Below are positions 24,448 through 33,579 of a stretch of DNA of 64,000 bases, in pieces. Numbering within the stretch: position 1 is the stretch's first letter; each line of letters begins with the position of its first letter. The stretch spans positions 33,784-97,783 of the forward strand of contig JAHHQL010000005.1 of assembly GCA_020026415.1 (NCBI GenBank), read 5' to 3'. A program made the translations under genes and the position numbers. The notes beneath the pieces are model-generated. The model was not told where the DNA came from, did not search any database, and saw nothing but the letters and a program-made list of their open reading frames with translations. Source of the DNA: Alistipes sp. Its GTDB lineage: Bacteria; Bacteroidota; Bacteroidia; Bacteroidales; Rikenellaceae.

Positions 24448-24540
24448 ATGCCAAACGGAAAGAAGCACAAGCGTCACAAGATGGCTACTCATAAGCGTAA
24501 AAAACGTCTTCGTAAGAATCGCCACAAGAAAAACAAGTAG
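24448..24540 (+). CDS. 30-residue highly basic protein, possible ribosome-associated peptide
   Basis: A 31-codon frame from ATG (24448) to TAG. It encodes MPNGKKHKRHKMATHKRKKR and ten more residues ending HKKNK. About two thirds of the residues are Lys, Arg or His. It has no hydrophobic core and resembles the tiny RNA-binding ribosomal proteins. It lies 26 nt after HU and before a strong terminator, so it is transcribed with HU. I recall near-identical short basic proteins in other Bacteroidales. Whether it corresponds to the small Bacteroidetes ribosomal protein bL38 or another is not decided here. Confidence 0.7.
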   Translation: MPNGKKHKRHKMATHKRKKRLRKNRHKKNK

Positions 24541-24566
24541 GGTAGCACCTTTGTGCTAACGAAAGA

Positions 24567-24610
24567 TAAAGCTAAAGGAGCCCCGATTGCTCTTTTAGCT
24601 TTACTTATTT
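24567..24610 (+). terminator. Terminator after HU and the basic peptide
   Basis: A 15-bp stem with one G-T pair (24567-24581 with 24589-24603), a 7-nt loop, then a T-rich tail. A small 6-bp hairpin (24543-24558) precedes it. Confidence 0.8.
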
Positions 24611-25158
24611 TTATTTGATTGAAATCTGCCCCGATTGAATAATCCCTGAGTCGAAAGCATTCCCTCTTGCCTCTGTCCTGTGGGTGTGAAAACAACGCCC
24701 CTCCGGAAATATTCAAGAGGCTTTTAGTTGTGATTCGTGTCCGGTACGGACGGATAAGATAAAGTTTTGACGCTCTGAGACATCTTCGCACGAAAGATTC
24801 GTCGGAAAAGGATCGGAACCCCGAACGGAACCCCGTGAAATGGAAGCGGATAAGGAGCCCGAAACCTCATTCGGCACCAAACGCTCTGATAAGTCACCAT
24901 CCGGAAAAGAGAACTCCCGTCCAAACGATCATTCCCGTTGCGGAAAAGAGCACCACACCCGACCGGTCCTTTGTGAATCGGCACTTTTTTGTTTTTGGGG
25001 AGTATTTGACAGGCTCCCGTGAAGAATGCCCCGATTCGGGAAATTCAATTTCGGAATCTTCCTTGTAGAAAGCCCGTTGCCGCTTTACCCCGAAGGCAAC
25101 ATACCCGAATATTAATCAGCATAACGCGACTTCCTCCTATCCGAAGCGCGCCACACGT
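24604..25158. other. Unassigned 555-nt stretch upstream of rng
   Basis: No convincing gene is seen. Frames on both strands are short, poor in Bacteroidales codon use and unlike known families. The stretch holds small inverted repeats (gtccg/cggac at about 24749-24761; ggag...ctcc near 24998-25018) and short repeated words (CCCCGATT, GGAACCCCG, GGAAAAGAG). No TAnnTTTG promoter for rng was found. It could be a long 5' leader of rng, a structured RNA, or decayed sequence. Confidence 0.5.
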
Positions 25159-26709
25159 ATGAATAAAGAATTAATCGTAAATGTTACTCCGACCGATCTG
25201 ACGATCGCCTTGTGCGAGGACAAAGTCCTCGTCGAGTTGGGCAAGGAACAGTGCCAGACTGGATTTGCCGTGGGCGATATTTACCTCGGAAAGGTACATA
25301 AGATCATGCCGGGTTTGAACGCGGCATTTGTCAATATAGGTCACGAGAAGGATGCTTTCATCCATTTTCTCGATTTGGGGGCGCAATTCCCCTCGTTAGA
25401 TAAATTAGTCTCCTCGCAGCAGCCCGGAAAACGCGGCTGTCGGGTCGATACCATGAAATTCGAGCCTGCGGTGGAGAAGAACAAAAAGATCGGCGATTAC
25501 CTTCAGGTCGGTCAGCAGATTATGGTTCAGATCGCCAAAGAGGCTATTTCAACCAAGGGTCCCCGTTTGACGGCCGATATTTCGCTGGCAGGTCGCAATG
25601 TGGTACTCGTGCCGTTCTCGTCGAAGGTCTATCTTTCGCAGAAGATCCGCTCGGCAGACGAGAAACGCCGCCTGAAACGCATCGCCGCCGAGGTGCTGCC
25701 GAAGAATTTCGGTGTGATCATCCGCACGGCCGCCATGCAGGCCAAGGACGAGGATGTCGAGCAGGACATCCGCACACAGATCGAACGCTGGAAAAAAACC
25801 GTCACGGCCATCAAGAAAAATACGGCTCCCGCCCAACTGATGAGCGAGATGAACCGTGCCAATACCATCATCCGCGACTCGTTGAGCGAAGATTTCTCGC
25901 AGATTGTCGTCAATGACGAAGCGATGTTCGAGGAGATCCGTTCGTATATCCGTCAGATCCAGCCCGAAAAGGAGAAGATTGTCAAACTGTATCGCGGTAC
26001 GGTGCCCATCTTCGACAATTTCGACATCTCGAAGCAGATCAAATCGCAGTTTGCCAAGTATGTGTCGTTGCGCCGCGGTGCCTATCTGATCATCGAGCAG
26101 ACCGAGGCGATGAACGTCATCGACGTCAATTCGGGTAACCGCACCAAAGCCGAGGAGAATCAGGAGCAGACCGCCATGGATGTGAATCTGGCAGCCGCCA
26201 AGGAGATTGCGCGTCAGTTGCGCCTGCGCGATTTGGGCGGTATCGTCATCATCGACTTCATTGACCTGCACAAGGCACAGAACCGACAGACGCTCTACAA
26301 CGAGATGGTGCAACTCATGGCGGGCGACAAGGCCAAACATACGGTACTGCCGCTCACGAAGTTCGGTCTGATGCAGATCACGCGCCAGCGTGTGCGTCCG
26401 ATCGCCATCGAGAACGTGTCGGACGTATGTCCCACATGCTACGGATCGGGTCGTGTCGAGCCGACAGTCCTTTTAGACAAGAAGATCGAGAACCAGATCT
26501 CGTTCCTTACGGAAGACCGCAAGCAGAAATACATCAAACTGGTCGTAAGCCCCTATGTGGCGGCTTTCTTGAAGAAAGGGTTGATTTCGCTGCATCGCCG
26601 CTGGTCGTGGAAGTATAAAGTGAAAATTGATGTTGTAGCCGATCAAAGCGTCGGAATGATCGAGGTGCATTACCACGACAAGAAAGACAACGATTTGATC
26701 GAAAAGTAG
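25159..26709 (+). CDS. rng: Rne/Rng family ribonuclease (RNase G type)
   Basis: A 516-residue single-strand endoribonuclease. An S1-type RNA-binding domain (about 35-125) precedes the catalytic domain. Metal-binding Asp residues are in DVNSGNR (about 317-323) and IIDFIDL. The zinc-link CPTCYGSGR (about 428-436) joins subunits in the tetramer. The length and lack of a long disordered tail fit RNase G (CafA) rather than RNase E. It acts in rRNA 5' maturation and mRNA decay. mfd begins 10 nt later, so they are probably co-transcribed. Confidence 0.94.
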   Translation: MNKELIVNVTPTDLTIALCEDKVLVELGKEQCQTGFAVGDIYLGKVHKIMPGLNAAFVNIGHEKDAFIHFLDLGAQFPSLDKLVSSQQPGKRGCRVDTMKFEPAVEKNKKIGDYLQVGQQIMVQIAKEAISTKGPRLTADISLAGRNVVLVPFSSKVYLSQKIRSADEKRRLKRIAAEVLPKNFGVIIRTAAMQAKDEDVEQDIRTQIERWKKTVTAIKKNTAPAQLMSEMNRANTIIRDSLSEDFSQIVVNDEAMFEEIRSYIRQIQPEKEKIVKLYRGTVPIFDNFDISKQIKSQFAKYVSLRRGAYLIIEQTEAMNVIDVNSGNRTKAEENQEQTAMDVNLAAAKEIARQLRLRDLGGIVIIDFIDLHKAQNRQTLYNEMVQLMAGDKAKHTVLPLTKFGLMQITRQRVRPIAIENVSDVCPTCYGSGRVEPTVLLDKKIENQISFLTEDRKQKYIKLVVSPYVAAFLKKGLISLHRRWSWKYKVKIDVVADQSVGMIEVHYHDKKDNDLIEK

Positions 26710-26719
26710 TTATTCCGCT

Positions 26720-29700
26720 ATGACTGCCAAAGAGCAACTGGCGCAGTTTGTGGAGGGGTCGGAAACCCTGTCCAAATTACGCCGAGCCTACAAAAAAGAA
26801 CGTTCTACCGTCCAACTTGAAGAGTTGGTCGGCGGGGCGTTCTCGTTTTATGCCGCCGCGGCGATTGCTCATACGGGCGGTGTGAATGTGTTCGTTGCGG
26901 AGGATCGCGATGCGGCCGCCTATCTGATGAACGACTTCTATAACCTGCTGGACGAGAGCCGGGTATATTTCTTCCCTTCGTCCTATAAACGATCGCCCGC
27001 CTACGGAGCGGAAGATCCGCAGGGGGTCGTGCAACGTACGGCGACCATGAACGCCATCCGCAACTTCAAGGGCGGAAAATCCTATCTGATCATCTGCACG
27101 TGGCCGGAGGCATTGGCCGAACGGGTGGCTGATGCCGAGACCGTTACGCGCGACATGATCCGCGTGAAGGTGGGCGAGACGCTGGCGATTGCCGACTTCG
27201 AAAAACGCCTTGTGGGGGCGGGATTCACGAAAGTCGATTTCGTGTATGAGCCGGGGCAGTATTCGTTGCGCGGCGGTATTGTCGATGTGTTTTCCTTCTC
27301 GGAGAGCAAACCCTACCGTATCGACTTTTTCGACGAAGAGGTCGATTCGATCCGCCGGTTCAACATATCGAGCCAGTTGTCCGACGACAAACTCCCGGAG
27401 GTCGATATTCTTCCCGACCTGAATCGGGGTGTGGAGGAGGCCGACAAGGTGTCGCTCGTGAAATATGCGGGTCGGGATGCCGCGTTTTGGTTCTATGATC
27501 CCGATTATGCCCTGCGTAAGGTCAATGACCTAAGACGCAAGACGCTGGGCGATATGGAGGAACCCTCCAAGATCGACACCCTGCTCACGAGCCGAAAACA
27601 ACTCTTGGAGGATCTCGCGGAGAACCGTATGTTCGTCCTGCGCGACAACCTCAAGGAACGTATCGCCGACGAGAAGATCACTTTCAAGACCAAGCCGCAA
27701 CCCAAATTCAACAAGAATTTCGAATTGTTGGCCGACGACATGATCGACAACTCGTTGCGCGGTTATACGACCTATATTCTTTCGGATAACAAGGTGCAGG
27801 TGGAACGCCTTTACAATATCTTCCATCAGATCGGTCGCGGACAGGCTGTCGTGAACCCCCTGTCGATCAAACTCCACGAGGGTTTCATCGACAGCGAACT
27901 CAAATTGTGCCTCTATACCGACCATCAGATTTTCGATCGTTACCAGCGTTACCGTATCAACGGCGAGATTCGCCGTGACGAGCAGATGACCGTGGCGGAG
28001 TTGAACCAACTGCGTCCGGGCGACTATGTGGTGCATATCGACCACGGCGTGGGTCGTTTCGACGGTCTGGTGCGCATCGAGGAGAACGGCAAGACGCATG
28101 AGGCGATCAAACTGGTCTATAAGGACAACGATGTGCTGTTCGTCAATATCCACTCGCTGCACCGCATTTCGCGCTATAAGTCGGGTGACGGCGAACCGCC
28201 GAAGATCTATAAACTGGGTAACGGCGCATGGCAGAAGATCAAGAACGCCACGAAGAAGGCCGTCAAGGACATTTCGCGCGAACTGATCGCCCTCTACGCC
28301 AAACGTAAGGCCTCGAAAGGTTTTGCCTTTTCGCCCGACAGTTACCTGCAACAGGAACTGGAGGCCTCGTTTACGTGGGAGGATACGCCCGACCAGCAGT
28401 CGGCAACGGCCGCCGTCAAGAAGGATATGGAGTCGGATCAGCCGATGGATCGTCTGGTGTGCGGCGACGTGGGCTTCGGCAAGACCGAGGTGGCGATCCG
28501 TGCCGCCTTCAAGGCCGCCTGTGACGGAAAACAGGTGGCGGTGCTGGTGCCGACGACAATCCTTGCCTTGCAACACTACCGTTCGTTCTCGGAACGTCTG
28601 CGCAATTTCCCCGTGACGGTCGAATACCTCAATCGCTCGAAATCCGTCAAGGAGGTCAAGCGCATCCGCGAGGATTTGGAGGCGGGTAAGATCGACATCC
28701 TGATCGGTACGCACAAGATGCTCGGCAAGCAGATCAAATTCCGCGATCTGGGTCTTCTGATTATCGACGAGGAGCAGAAATTCGGCGTTTCGGCCAAGGA
28801 GAAACTGACGCAACTGAGCGTGTCGGTCGATACGCTGACCCTGACGGCAACCCCCATCCCGCGTACCCTGCAATTCTCGCTGATGGGATCGCGCGATCTG
28901 TCGGTCATCTCGACCCCGCCCCCCAACCGTCAGCCGATCGTCACCGAGTCGCACGCCTTCTCCGAGGAGATCATCCGCGATGCCATCGAGCAGGAACTCG
29001 CCCGTGGCGGACAGGTCTATTTCGTGCATAACCGTGTGGAGGATCTGCTGTCGATGCAGGCGATGATCCGGCGCATCTGTCCCAAGGCGCGCGTCATGGC
29101 GGGGCACGGCAAGATGAAGGCCGAGGAGATGGAAAAACTCATCATGGACTTTATTTACGGCGAATTTGATGTGCTTCTGGCGACAACCATCGTCGAGAGC
29201 GGTATTGATGTGCCGAACGCCAATACGATCATCATCAACAACGCGCAGAACTTCGGATTGAGCGACCTGCATCAGTTGCGCGGTCGTGTGGGACGTGCCG
29301 ACAAGAAGGCCTACTGCTACCTGCTGTCGCCTCCCGACGAGTTGCTCTCGTCCGATGCACGCCGTCGTCTGCGTGCCATCGAGGAGTTCTCCGATTTGGG
29401 TTCGGGCTTCAACATCGCCATGCAGGATCTGGATATTCGCGGTGCGGGTAACCTGTTGGGTGCCGAACAGAGCGGATTCATCGCCGACATCGGTTTCGAG
29501 ACCTACCAGAAGATCATGAACGAGGCGATAGCCGAACTCCGTCAGGAGGGACTTGAGGTGGCCGGTCTGACGCAGAACGAGGAACAGGCTCTGGGCGAAA
29601 TGCGTTATCTGGACGATGCGCACATCGACATCGACTTGGAGGCATCGCTGCCCGACAACTATGTCTCGCAACAGGCCGAGCGTCTGAAACTCTACCGAGA

Positions 29701-30055
29701 GTTGGACGGACTGAAGACCGAGGAGGCTCTGCAAGCCTTCGGAGCGCGTCTTGTGGATCGTTTCGGTCCGCTGCCGCGTGAGGCCGAGGAGTTGCTTAAC
29801 GTGGTGCGCCTTCGTTGGGAGGCCATCCGTCTGGGCATGGAGCGCGTGAAGGTCAAGAACGGACTGATGATCGTGCATTTCGTCGGCGAACCCAATTCGC
29901 CTTATTACAAGAGTGACACCTTTATGAACATGTTGCGTTTCGTGACGCAGCATCCCGATAGATTTGTACTCAAACAGCACAATAACCGACTGGCCATGAC
30001 CGTTCGCCAAGTGAAAGATGTCGAGGCCGCTTATAAAACCTTGCAACAACTTTGA
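26720..30055 (+). CDS. mfd: Transcription-repair coupling factor
   Basis: A 1111-residue SF2 DNA translocase that removes stalled RNA polymerase and recruits UvrAB. It contains the N-terminal UvrB-like module, the RNA-polymerase-interacting CarD-like domain (about 430-500; RPGDYVVHIDHGVGRF), and the translocase with Walker A GDVGFGKTEVA (about 582-592) and DEEQ box (about 682-685). The TRG motif region follows, then the C-terminal UvrA-binding mimic. The length is normal. Its stop overlaps the TTG start of coaX. Confidence 0.96.
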   Translation: MTAKEQLAQFVEGSETLSKLRRAYKKERSTVQLEELVGGAFSFYAAAAIAHTGGVNVFVAEDRDAAAYLMNDFYNLLDESRVYFFPSSYKRSPAYGAEDPQGVVQRTATMNAIRNFKGGKSYLIICTWPEALAERVADAETVTRDMIRVKVGETLAIADFEKRLVGAGFTKVDFVYEPGQYSLRGGIVDVFSFSESKPYRIDFFDEEVDSIRRFNISSQLSDDKLPEVDILPDLNRGVEEADKVSLVKYAGRDAAFWFYDPDYALRKVNDLRRKTLGDMEEPSKIDTLLTSRKQLLEDLAENRMFVLRDNLKERIADEKITFKTKPQPKFNKNFELLADDMIDNSLRGYTTYILSDNKVQVERLYNIFHQIGRGQAVVNPLSIKLHEGFIDSELKLCLYTDHQIFDRYQRYRINGEIRRDEQMTVAELNQLRPGDYVVHIDHGVGRFDGLVRIEENGKTHEAIKLVYKDNDVLFVNIHSLHRISRYKSGDGEPPKIYKLGNGAWQKIKNATKKAVKDISRELIALYAKRKASKGFAFSPDSYLQQELEASFTWEDTPDQQSATAAVKKDMESDQPMDRLVCGDVGFGKTEVAIRAAFKAACDGKQVAVLVPTTILALQHYRSFSERLRNFPVTVEYLNRSKSVKEVKRIREDLEAGKIDILIGTHKMLGKQIKFRDLGLLIIDEEQKFGVSAKEKLTQLSVSVDTLTLTATPIPRTLQFSLMGSRDLSVISTPPPNRQPIVTESHAFSEEIIRDAIEQELARGGQVYFVHNRVEDLLSMQAMIRRICPKARVMAGHGKMKAEEMEKLIMDFIYGEFDVLLATTIVESGIDVPNANTIIINNAQNFGLSDLHQLRGRVGRADKKAYCYLLSPPDELLSSDARRRLRAIEEFSDLGSGFNIAMQDLDIRGAGNLLGAEQSGFIADIGFETYQKIMNEAIAELRQEGLEVAGLTQNEEQALGEMRYLDDAHIDIDLEASLPDNYVSQQAERLKLYRELDGLKTEEALQAFGARLVDRFGPLPREAEELLNVVRLRWEAIRLGMERVKVKNGLMIVHFVGEPNSPYYKSDTFMNMLRFVTQHPDRFVLKQHNNRLAMTVRQVKDVEAAYKTLQQL

Positions 30056-30792
30056 ATTTAATTGTAGATATTGGAAATTCCCGCATCAAAATGGCTCTGT
30101 TCGATCGGGGAAAATTGGTGCGGGAACGGGCAGTGTATGAATTGACCGACCCTGCGATCAGCGATCTTTTGCAGGGCGAAATCGTTGCCCGGACGATCGT
30201 GGCTTCGACACGGCGCGATGCGGAAAACGAGATCCGTATGTTGGAGAAATATTGCTCCCGCGTGATGGAATTTGACTTTTCGACCCCCGTGCCGATCCGG
30301 AACGCCTATCGGACGCCCGAAACCTTGGGACGTGACCGCTTGGCGGCAGCCGTCGGAGTGGCGGAACTGTATCCGAATCGCAACGTACTGATCGTGGATA
30401 TGGGTACCGCCATCACGATTGATTTAGTGTCGGCCGACGCGACTTTTCGGGGAGGTGTGATTACTCCGGGTTTGGATATGCGCCTCAGGGCATTGCACGA
30501 ATATACGGCGTGCCTTCCGTTGTGCGGACCGTCGTCGGAAAAGCGTCTTTTGGGCGGTACGACACGCGAGGCCATAGAGGCGGGTGTCATGAACTCGGTC
30601 TGTTTTGAAATCGAGGGTTATGTGGAACGTCTGCATCGCGAATTTGAAGATTTGTGTGTGATTTTTACGGGTGGAGACGCAAAATTTTTTGATAAACGGA
30701 TTAAAAATACGATATTTGCCAAATGTAATCCGGTGTTTGTCGGATTGAACCGAATTTTAGAGTACAATGTGCGTGAAGAAAAACTTGATTAA
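30052..30792 (+). CDS. coaX: Type III pantothenate kinase
   Basis: A 246-residue ASKHA kinase that phosphorylates pantothenate, the first step of CoA synthesis. Motifs are DIGNSRIKMALF (phosphate 1, about 5-16), GRDRLAA (about 94-100) and DMGTAITIDLV (about 117-127). The start is TTG at 30052, overlapping the mfd stop by 4 nt (TTGA); no ATG lies near. This overlap suggests translational coupling. It overlaps the next gene by 26 nt. CoA supply also serves the methylmalonyl-CoA pathway encoded elsewhere in this window. Confidence 0.92.
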   Translation: MNLIVDIGNSRIKMALFDRGKLVRERAVYELTDPAISDLLQGEIVARTIVASTRRDAENEIRMLEKYCSRVMEFDFSTPVPIRNAYRTPETLGRDRLAAAVGVAELYPNRNVLIVDMGTAITIDLVSADATFRGGVITPGLDMRLRALHEYTACLPLCGPSSEKRLLGGTTREAIEAGVMNSVCFEIEGYVERLHREFEDLCVIFTGGDAKFFDKRIKNTIFAKCNPVFVGLNRILEYNVREEKLD

Positions 30793-32158
30793 ATGGGTGG
30801 TGGCGGTCGCCGTCATGCTTTTGCCTTTGGCCGCTGATGCCCAAACAAGCAGCATAAATGCGTTTTCTCCCTATACGATGTATGGTATCGGCGAGTTGAA
30901 TACCCCCGGATCCGTGGCCATGCGCTCGATGGGCGGAGCCGGTGTGGCCGTCCGCAGCATCAACACGATCAACCTGTTGAACCCCGCAGCCAACAGCGTT
31001 GCTCCGCAGAAGAGTTTCCTGTTTGATTTCGGTGTCGAGGGACAGAACTACTACAACAGCCAGACCGTGGAGCAGAAAACCAAGAAGGGAACCTACAATA
31101 CGTTCAACTTCCGTGATATTGCATTCCGTATGCCGCTGGCCAAGAAATTGGGCGTGGGCTTCAGCCTTACGCCTTACAGTTCGGTCGGCTACCGCATCAA
31201 ATACGACAACCCTTACAGCGTGGATGATCCCGTTTGGGGTAATATCGGCCGTATTCAGTACGACTACCACGGCGAGGGTGATGTGACGGAGGTCAAAGTG
31301 GGCATCGGTTACGAAGTGTTCAAGAATTTCTCGATCGGTCTTGCCGCCCAGTATTTCTGGGGAAGCATCGACCGTTCCTATACGGCCAAGGCCACCGCAT
31401 TTATTCCCAACGGCACCAATTCGGTGTTCTCGATCACGGGTCTGGACAAATATCAGATATCGAGCATCAAGGGACAGGTCGGTGTGCAGTGGACAGCCCT
31501 GATGAACGACAAGCACTTCCTTACGTTCGGCGGTACGTTCGACTTCGGCGGTGACGTGAAACCCGAACGCAAATCGACCGTGAAGGTGAACAACATCCAG
31601 CAGACGGAGGTGCGCGGCGAGGATCGCTATCTGAAACTCGTCATGCCGCGTCAGCTGACCCTCGGTGTGAATTATCAGACGCTGAAATGGAATTTTGCCT
31701 TCGACTACACGTTCCAGAACTGGGGCGGCGGCAATTCCGTGAAAGTTCAGACGGGTTCGACGGGCGGTGCCGACAAATCGTTCTACGAGGTGGCTTATAC
31801 GAATACCAGCGCAGTGCGTATGGGGGTCGAATTTACCCCCTCGCGTATGGATGTGCGTAAATTTTGGAAACGATGGTCGTATCGTGCAGGTTTGCATTAC
31901 GGCAACCATTATCAGACCTATGACGGCAGAAAACTTGACGAATACTCCGTGTCCTTGGGTCTGGGAATCCCCATGACGCGCCGTATCATGTCGGTGTCGG
32001 CCATTGATGTGGGTGTGGAGTATGGTACGCGCGGATTCAATCTGGCAAAAAGCATGGGGCTGATCCGTCAGCAGTATTTCAAGATTTCGATCGGATTCAC
32101 GCTCTTTGCGGGCGGCGGCGATGGCGAACACTGGTTCCTGCGTCCGAAATACGATTAA
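30767..32158 (+). CDS. Outer-membrane beta-barrel protein
   Basis: A 463-residue exported protein with a signal peptide (cleavage near ADA|Q, about residue 26). The body is rich in amphipathic strands, with the early segment YGIGELNTPGSVAMRSMGGA and the barrel-like ending in LFAGGGDGEHWFLRPKYD. It resembles FadL/OmpP1-type or Bacteroidetes hypothetical outer-membrane proteins found between coaX and a TPR gene in Bacteroidales. A transport role is assumed only from fold. The start overlaps coaX. Confidence 0.7.
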   Translation: MCVKKNLIKWVVAVAVMLLPLAADAQTSSINAFSPYTMYGIGELNTPGSVAMRSMGGAGVAVRSINTINLLNPAANSVAPQKSFLFDFGVEGQNYYNSQTVEQKTKKGTYNTFNFRDIAFRMPLAKKLGVGFSLTPYSSVGYRIKYDNPYSVDDPVWGNIGRIQYDYHGEGDVTEVKVGIGYEVFKNFSIGLAAQYFWGSIDRSYTAKATAFIPNGTNSVFSITGLDKYQISSIKGQVGVQWTALMNDKHFLTFGGTFDFGGDVKPERKSTVKVNNIQQTEVRGEDRYLKLVMPRQLTLGVNYQTLKWNFAFDYTFQNWGGGNSVKVQTGSTGGADKSFYEVAYTNTSAVRMGVEFTPSRMDVRKFWKRWSYRAGLHYGNHYQTYDGRKLDEYSVSLGLGIPMTRRIMSVSAIDVGVEYGTRGFNLAKSMGLIRQQYFKISIGFTLFAGGGDGEHWFLRPKYD

Positions 32159-32215
32159 CAGGCCTTAATTCGAGAAATATAATTCGTTATAATATTTGCA
32201 AATTAAACACTAATC

Positions 32216-33550
32216 ATGAAAACTTTCAAAATTTTACTTTCGACCGCTTTAATGGCTGTGGCGACGGTCTCGATGGCACAGGATTTCAGTGATCCGAAGT
32301 ATGCAAAATGGGGTGACACCCCCGAAGCACGTGAGAAGAACATGATCGCTTCGAACTACCTCAAGGAGGAGTACAAAATGAAGGATTACAACCGTGCGGC
32401 TTACTACCTGCAACAGATTCTGAACAATTGTCCTGCTGCAACGATGAGCGCATATCAGTACGGTGCAAATATCTATAAGAAGAAGATCGATCAGGCTGAC
32501 ACCGACGAGCAGAAGAAGGTCTTCATCGACTCGCTGTTGTGGATCTACGATCTGCGTTTGCAGCACTTCGGCAGCCACCCCAAGCGCGGTGCCGCCTACA
32601 TCCTCGACCGCAAGGCTCGTGAGGTTTTGACCTATATGCCCGAAAACCGTCAGGCTGTTCGTGATGCCTTCAAGGCAGCCATCGAGGCCGGACAGGAAAA
32701 TTCCGATCCCGAAACCGTAGTGGCTTACTTCTCGAACCTCTGTGACGACTATAAGAACGATATGGTATCGCCCGACGAGATTATCGCCGAGTATGACCGT
32801 CTTTCGCCCCTGTTCGGTACGGGCGAGGAGAACGCCGAGTTCAAACAGCAGTTCGATGCCGCATTCGGTCTGAGCGGTGCCGCAAGTTGCGAGAACCTTG
32901 AGAAACTCTATCGCGGTCGTCTGGCTGCCAATCCCGACGACGAGAATCTGCTGGCACAAGCCGTATCGCTCATGTCGCGTGCAAACTGCGAGAGCGACTA
33001 CTACTTCGAGGTTGCCGAGAAGTACTATGCCATCAAACCCTCGTCGGAGAACGCCATGTTTCTGGCTCAGGCTTTCCAGAACAAAGGGGACTACGAGCGT
33101 GCCGTGAAGTATCTGAACGAGGCTCTGGCTACGGAGAAAGATCCCGCTGAGATGGAAAAATTACAGGTTCGCATCGCGCTGGTTGAGTTGGTTTCGAACC
33201 ATATCACGGGTGCATTTGCCGCTGCCCGCAAGGCTGTCGAACTGAACGCCGAGAACGGTCTGGCTTATTTTGTCATGGCACAGTGCCACGCCATTTCGGC
33301 AGGTCAGTGCGGCGGTTTCGAGGGTCAGGCTGCTTATTGGGCCGCTTACGACACGATGAGCAAGGCCGTGAAGTACCTTGAGGGGCAGGACGAGGGTTAT
33401 CTCGAACAGGCCAAACAGTCGCTTTCGGCATACAGTTACCGTTTCCCGACCAAGGAGGAGTGCTTCATGCGCGATATGGCCGCAGGTTCTTCTTATAAGG
33501 TACAGTGCGGTACGGCTGCCGGTGTGATCACTACGGTACGCCCCCGCTAA
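32216..33550 (+). CDS. Exported TPR-repeat protein
   Basis: A 444-residue protein with a signal peptide ending near SMA|Q (about residue 21). Helical pairs typical of TPR repeats are visible, e.g. NYLKEEYKMKDYNRAAYYLQ (about 47-66) and AFQNKGDYERAVKYLNEAL (about 282-300). It probably works in the periplasm as an adaptor. It sits between an outer-membrane protein and lptC, in a cluster I recognise as conserved in Bacteroidales, hinting at an envelope assembly role. No enzyme motif is seen. Confidence 0.75.
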   Translation: MKTFKILLSTALMAVATVSMAQDFSDPKYAKWGDTPEAREKNMIASNYLKEEYKMKDYNRAAYYLQQILNNCPAATMSAYQYGANIYKKKIDQADTDEQKKVFIDSLLWIYDLRLQHFGSHPKRGAAYILDRKAREVLTYMPENRQAVRDAFKAAIEAGQENSDPETVVAYFSNLCDDYKNDMVSPDEIIAEYDRLSPLFGTGEENAEFKQQFDAAFGLSGAASCENLEKLYRGRLAANPDDENLLAQAVSLMSRANCESDYYFEVAEKYYAIKPSSENAMFLAQAFQNKGDYERAVKYLNEALATEKDPAEMEKLQVRIALVELVSNHITGAFAAARKAVELNAENGLAYFVMAQCHAISAGQCGGFEGQAAYWAAYDTMSKAVKYLEGQDEGYLEQAKQSLSAYSYRFPTKEECFMRDMAAGSSYKVQCGTAAGVITTVRPR

Positions 33551-33579
33551 TTTCTGTGGCTGGTCAGCCAGACGCAAAA

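Noticed and set aside
24724..24984. An 86-codon minus-strand frame in the gap before rng
   Set aside because: No homology pattern; composition not like real proteins of this genome.
24835..25068. A 77-codon frame in the gap before rng
   Set aside because: Low-quality codon use, no family and no promoter; probably chance.
27530..30049. An 839-codon minus-strand frame opposite mfd
   Set aside because: Antisense shadow of mfd; no start context, no domain.
33556..33570. A short hairpin (tggct/agcca) between the TPR gene and lptC
   Set aside because: Five base pairs with no T-run; too weak to call a terminator.
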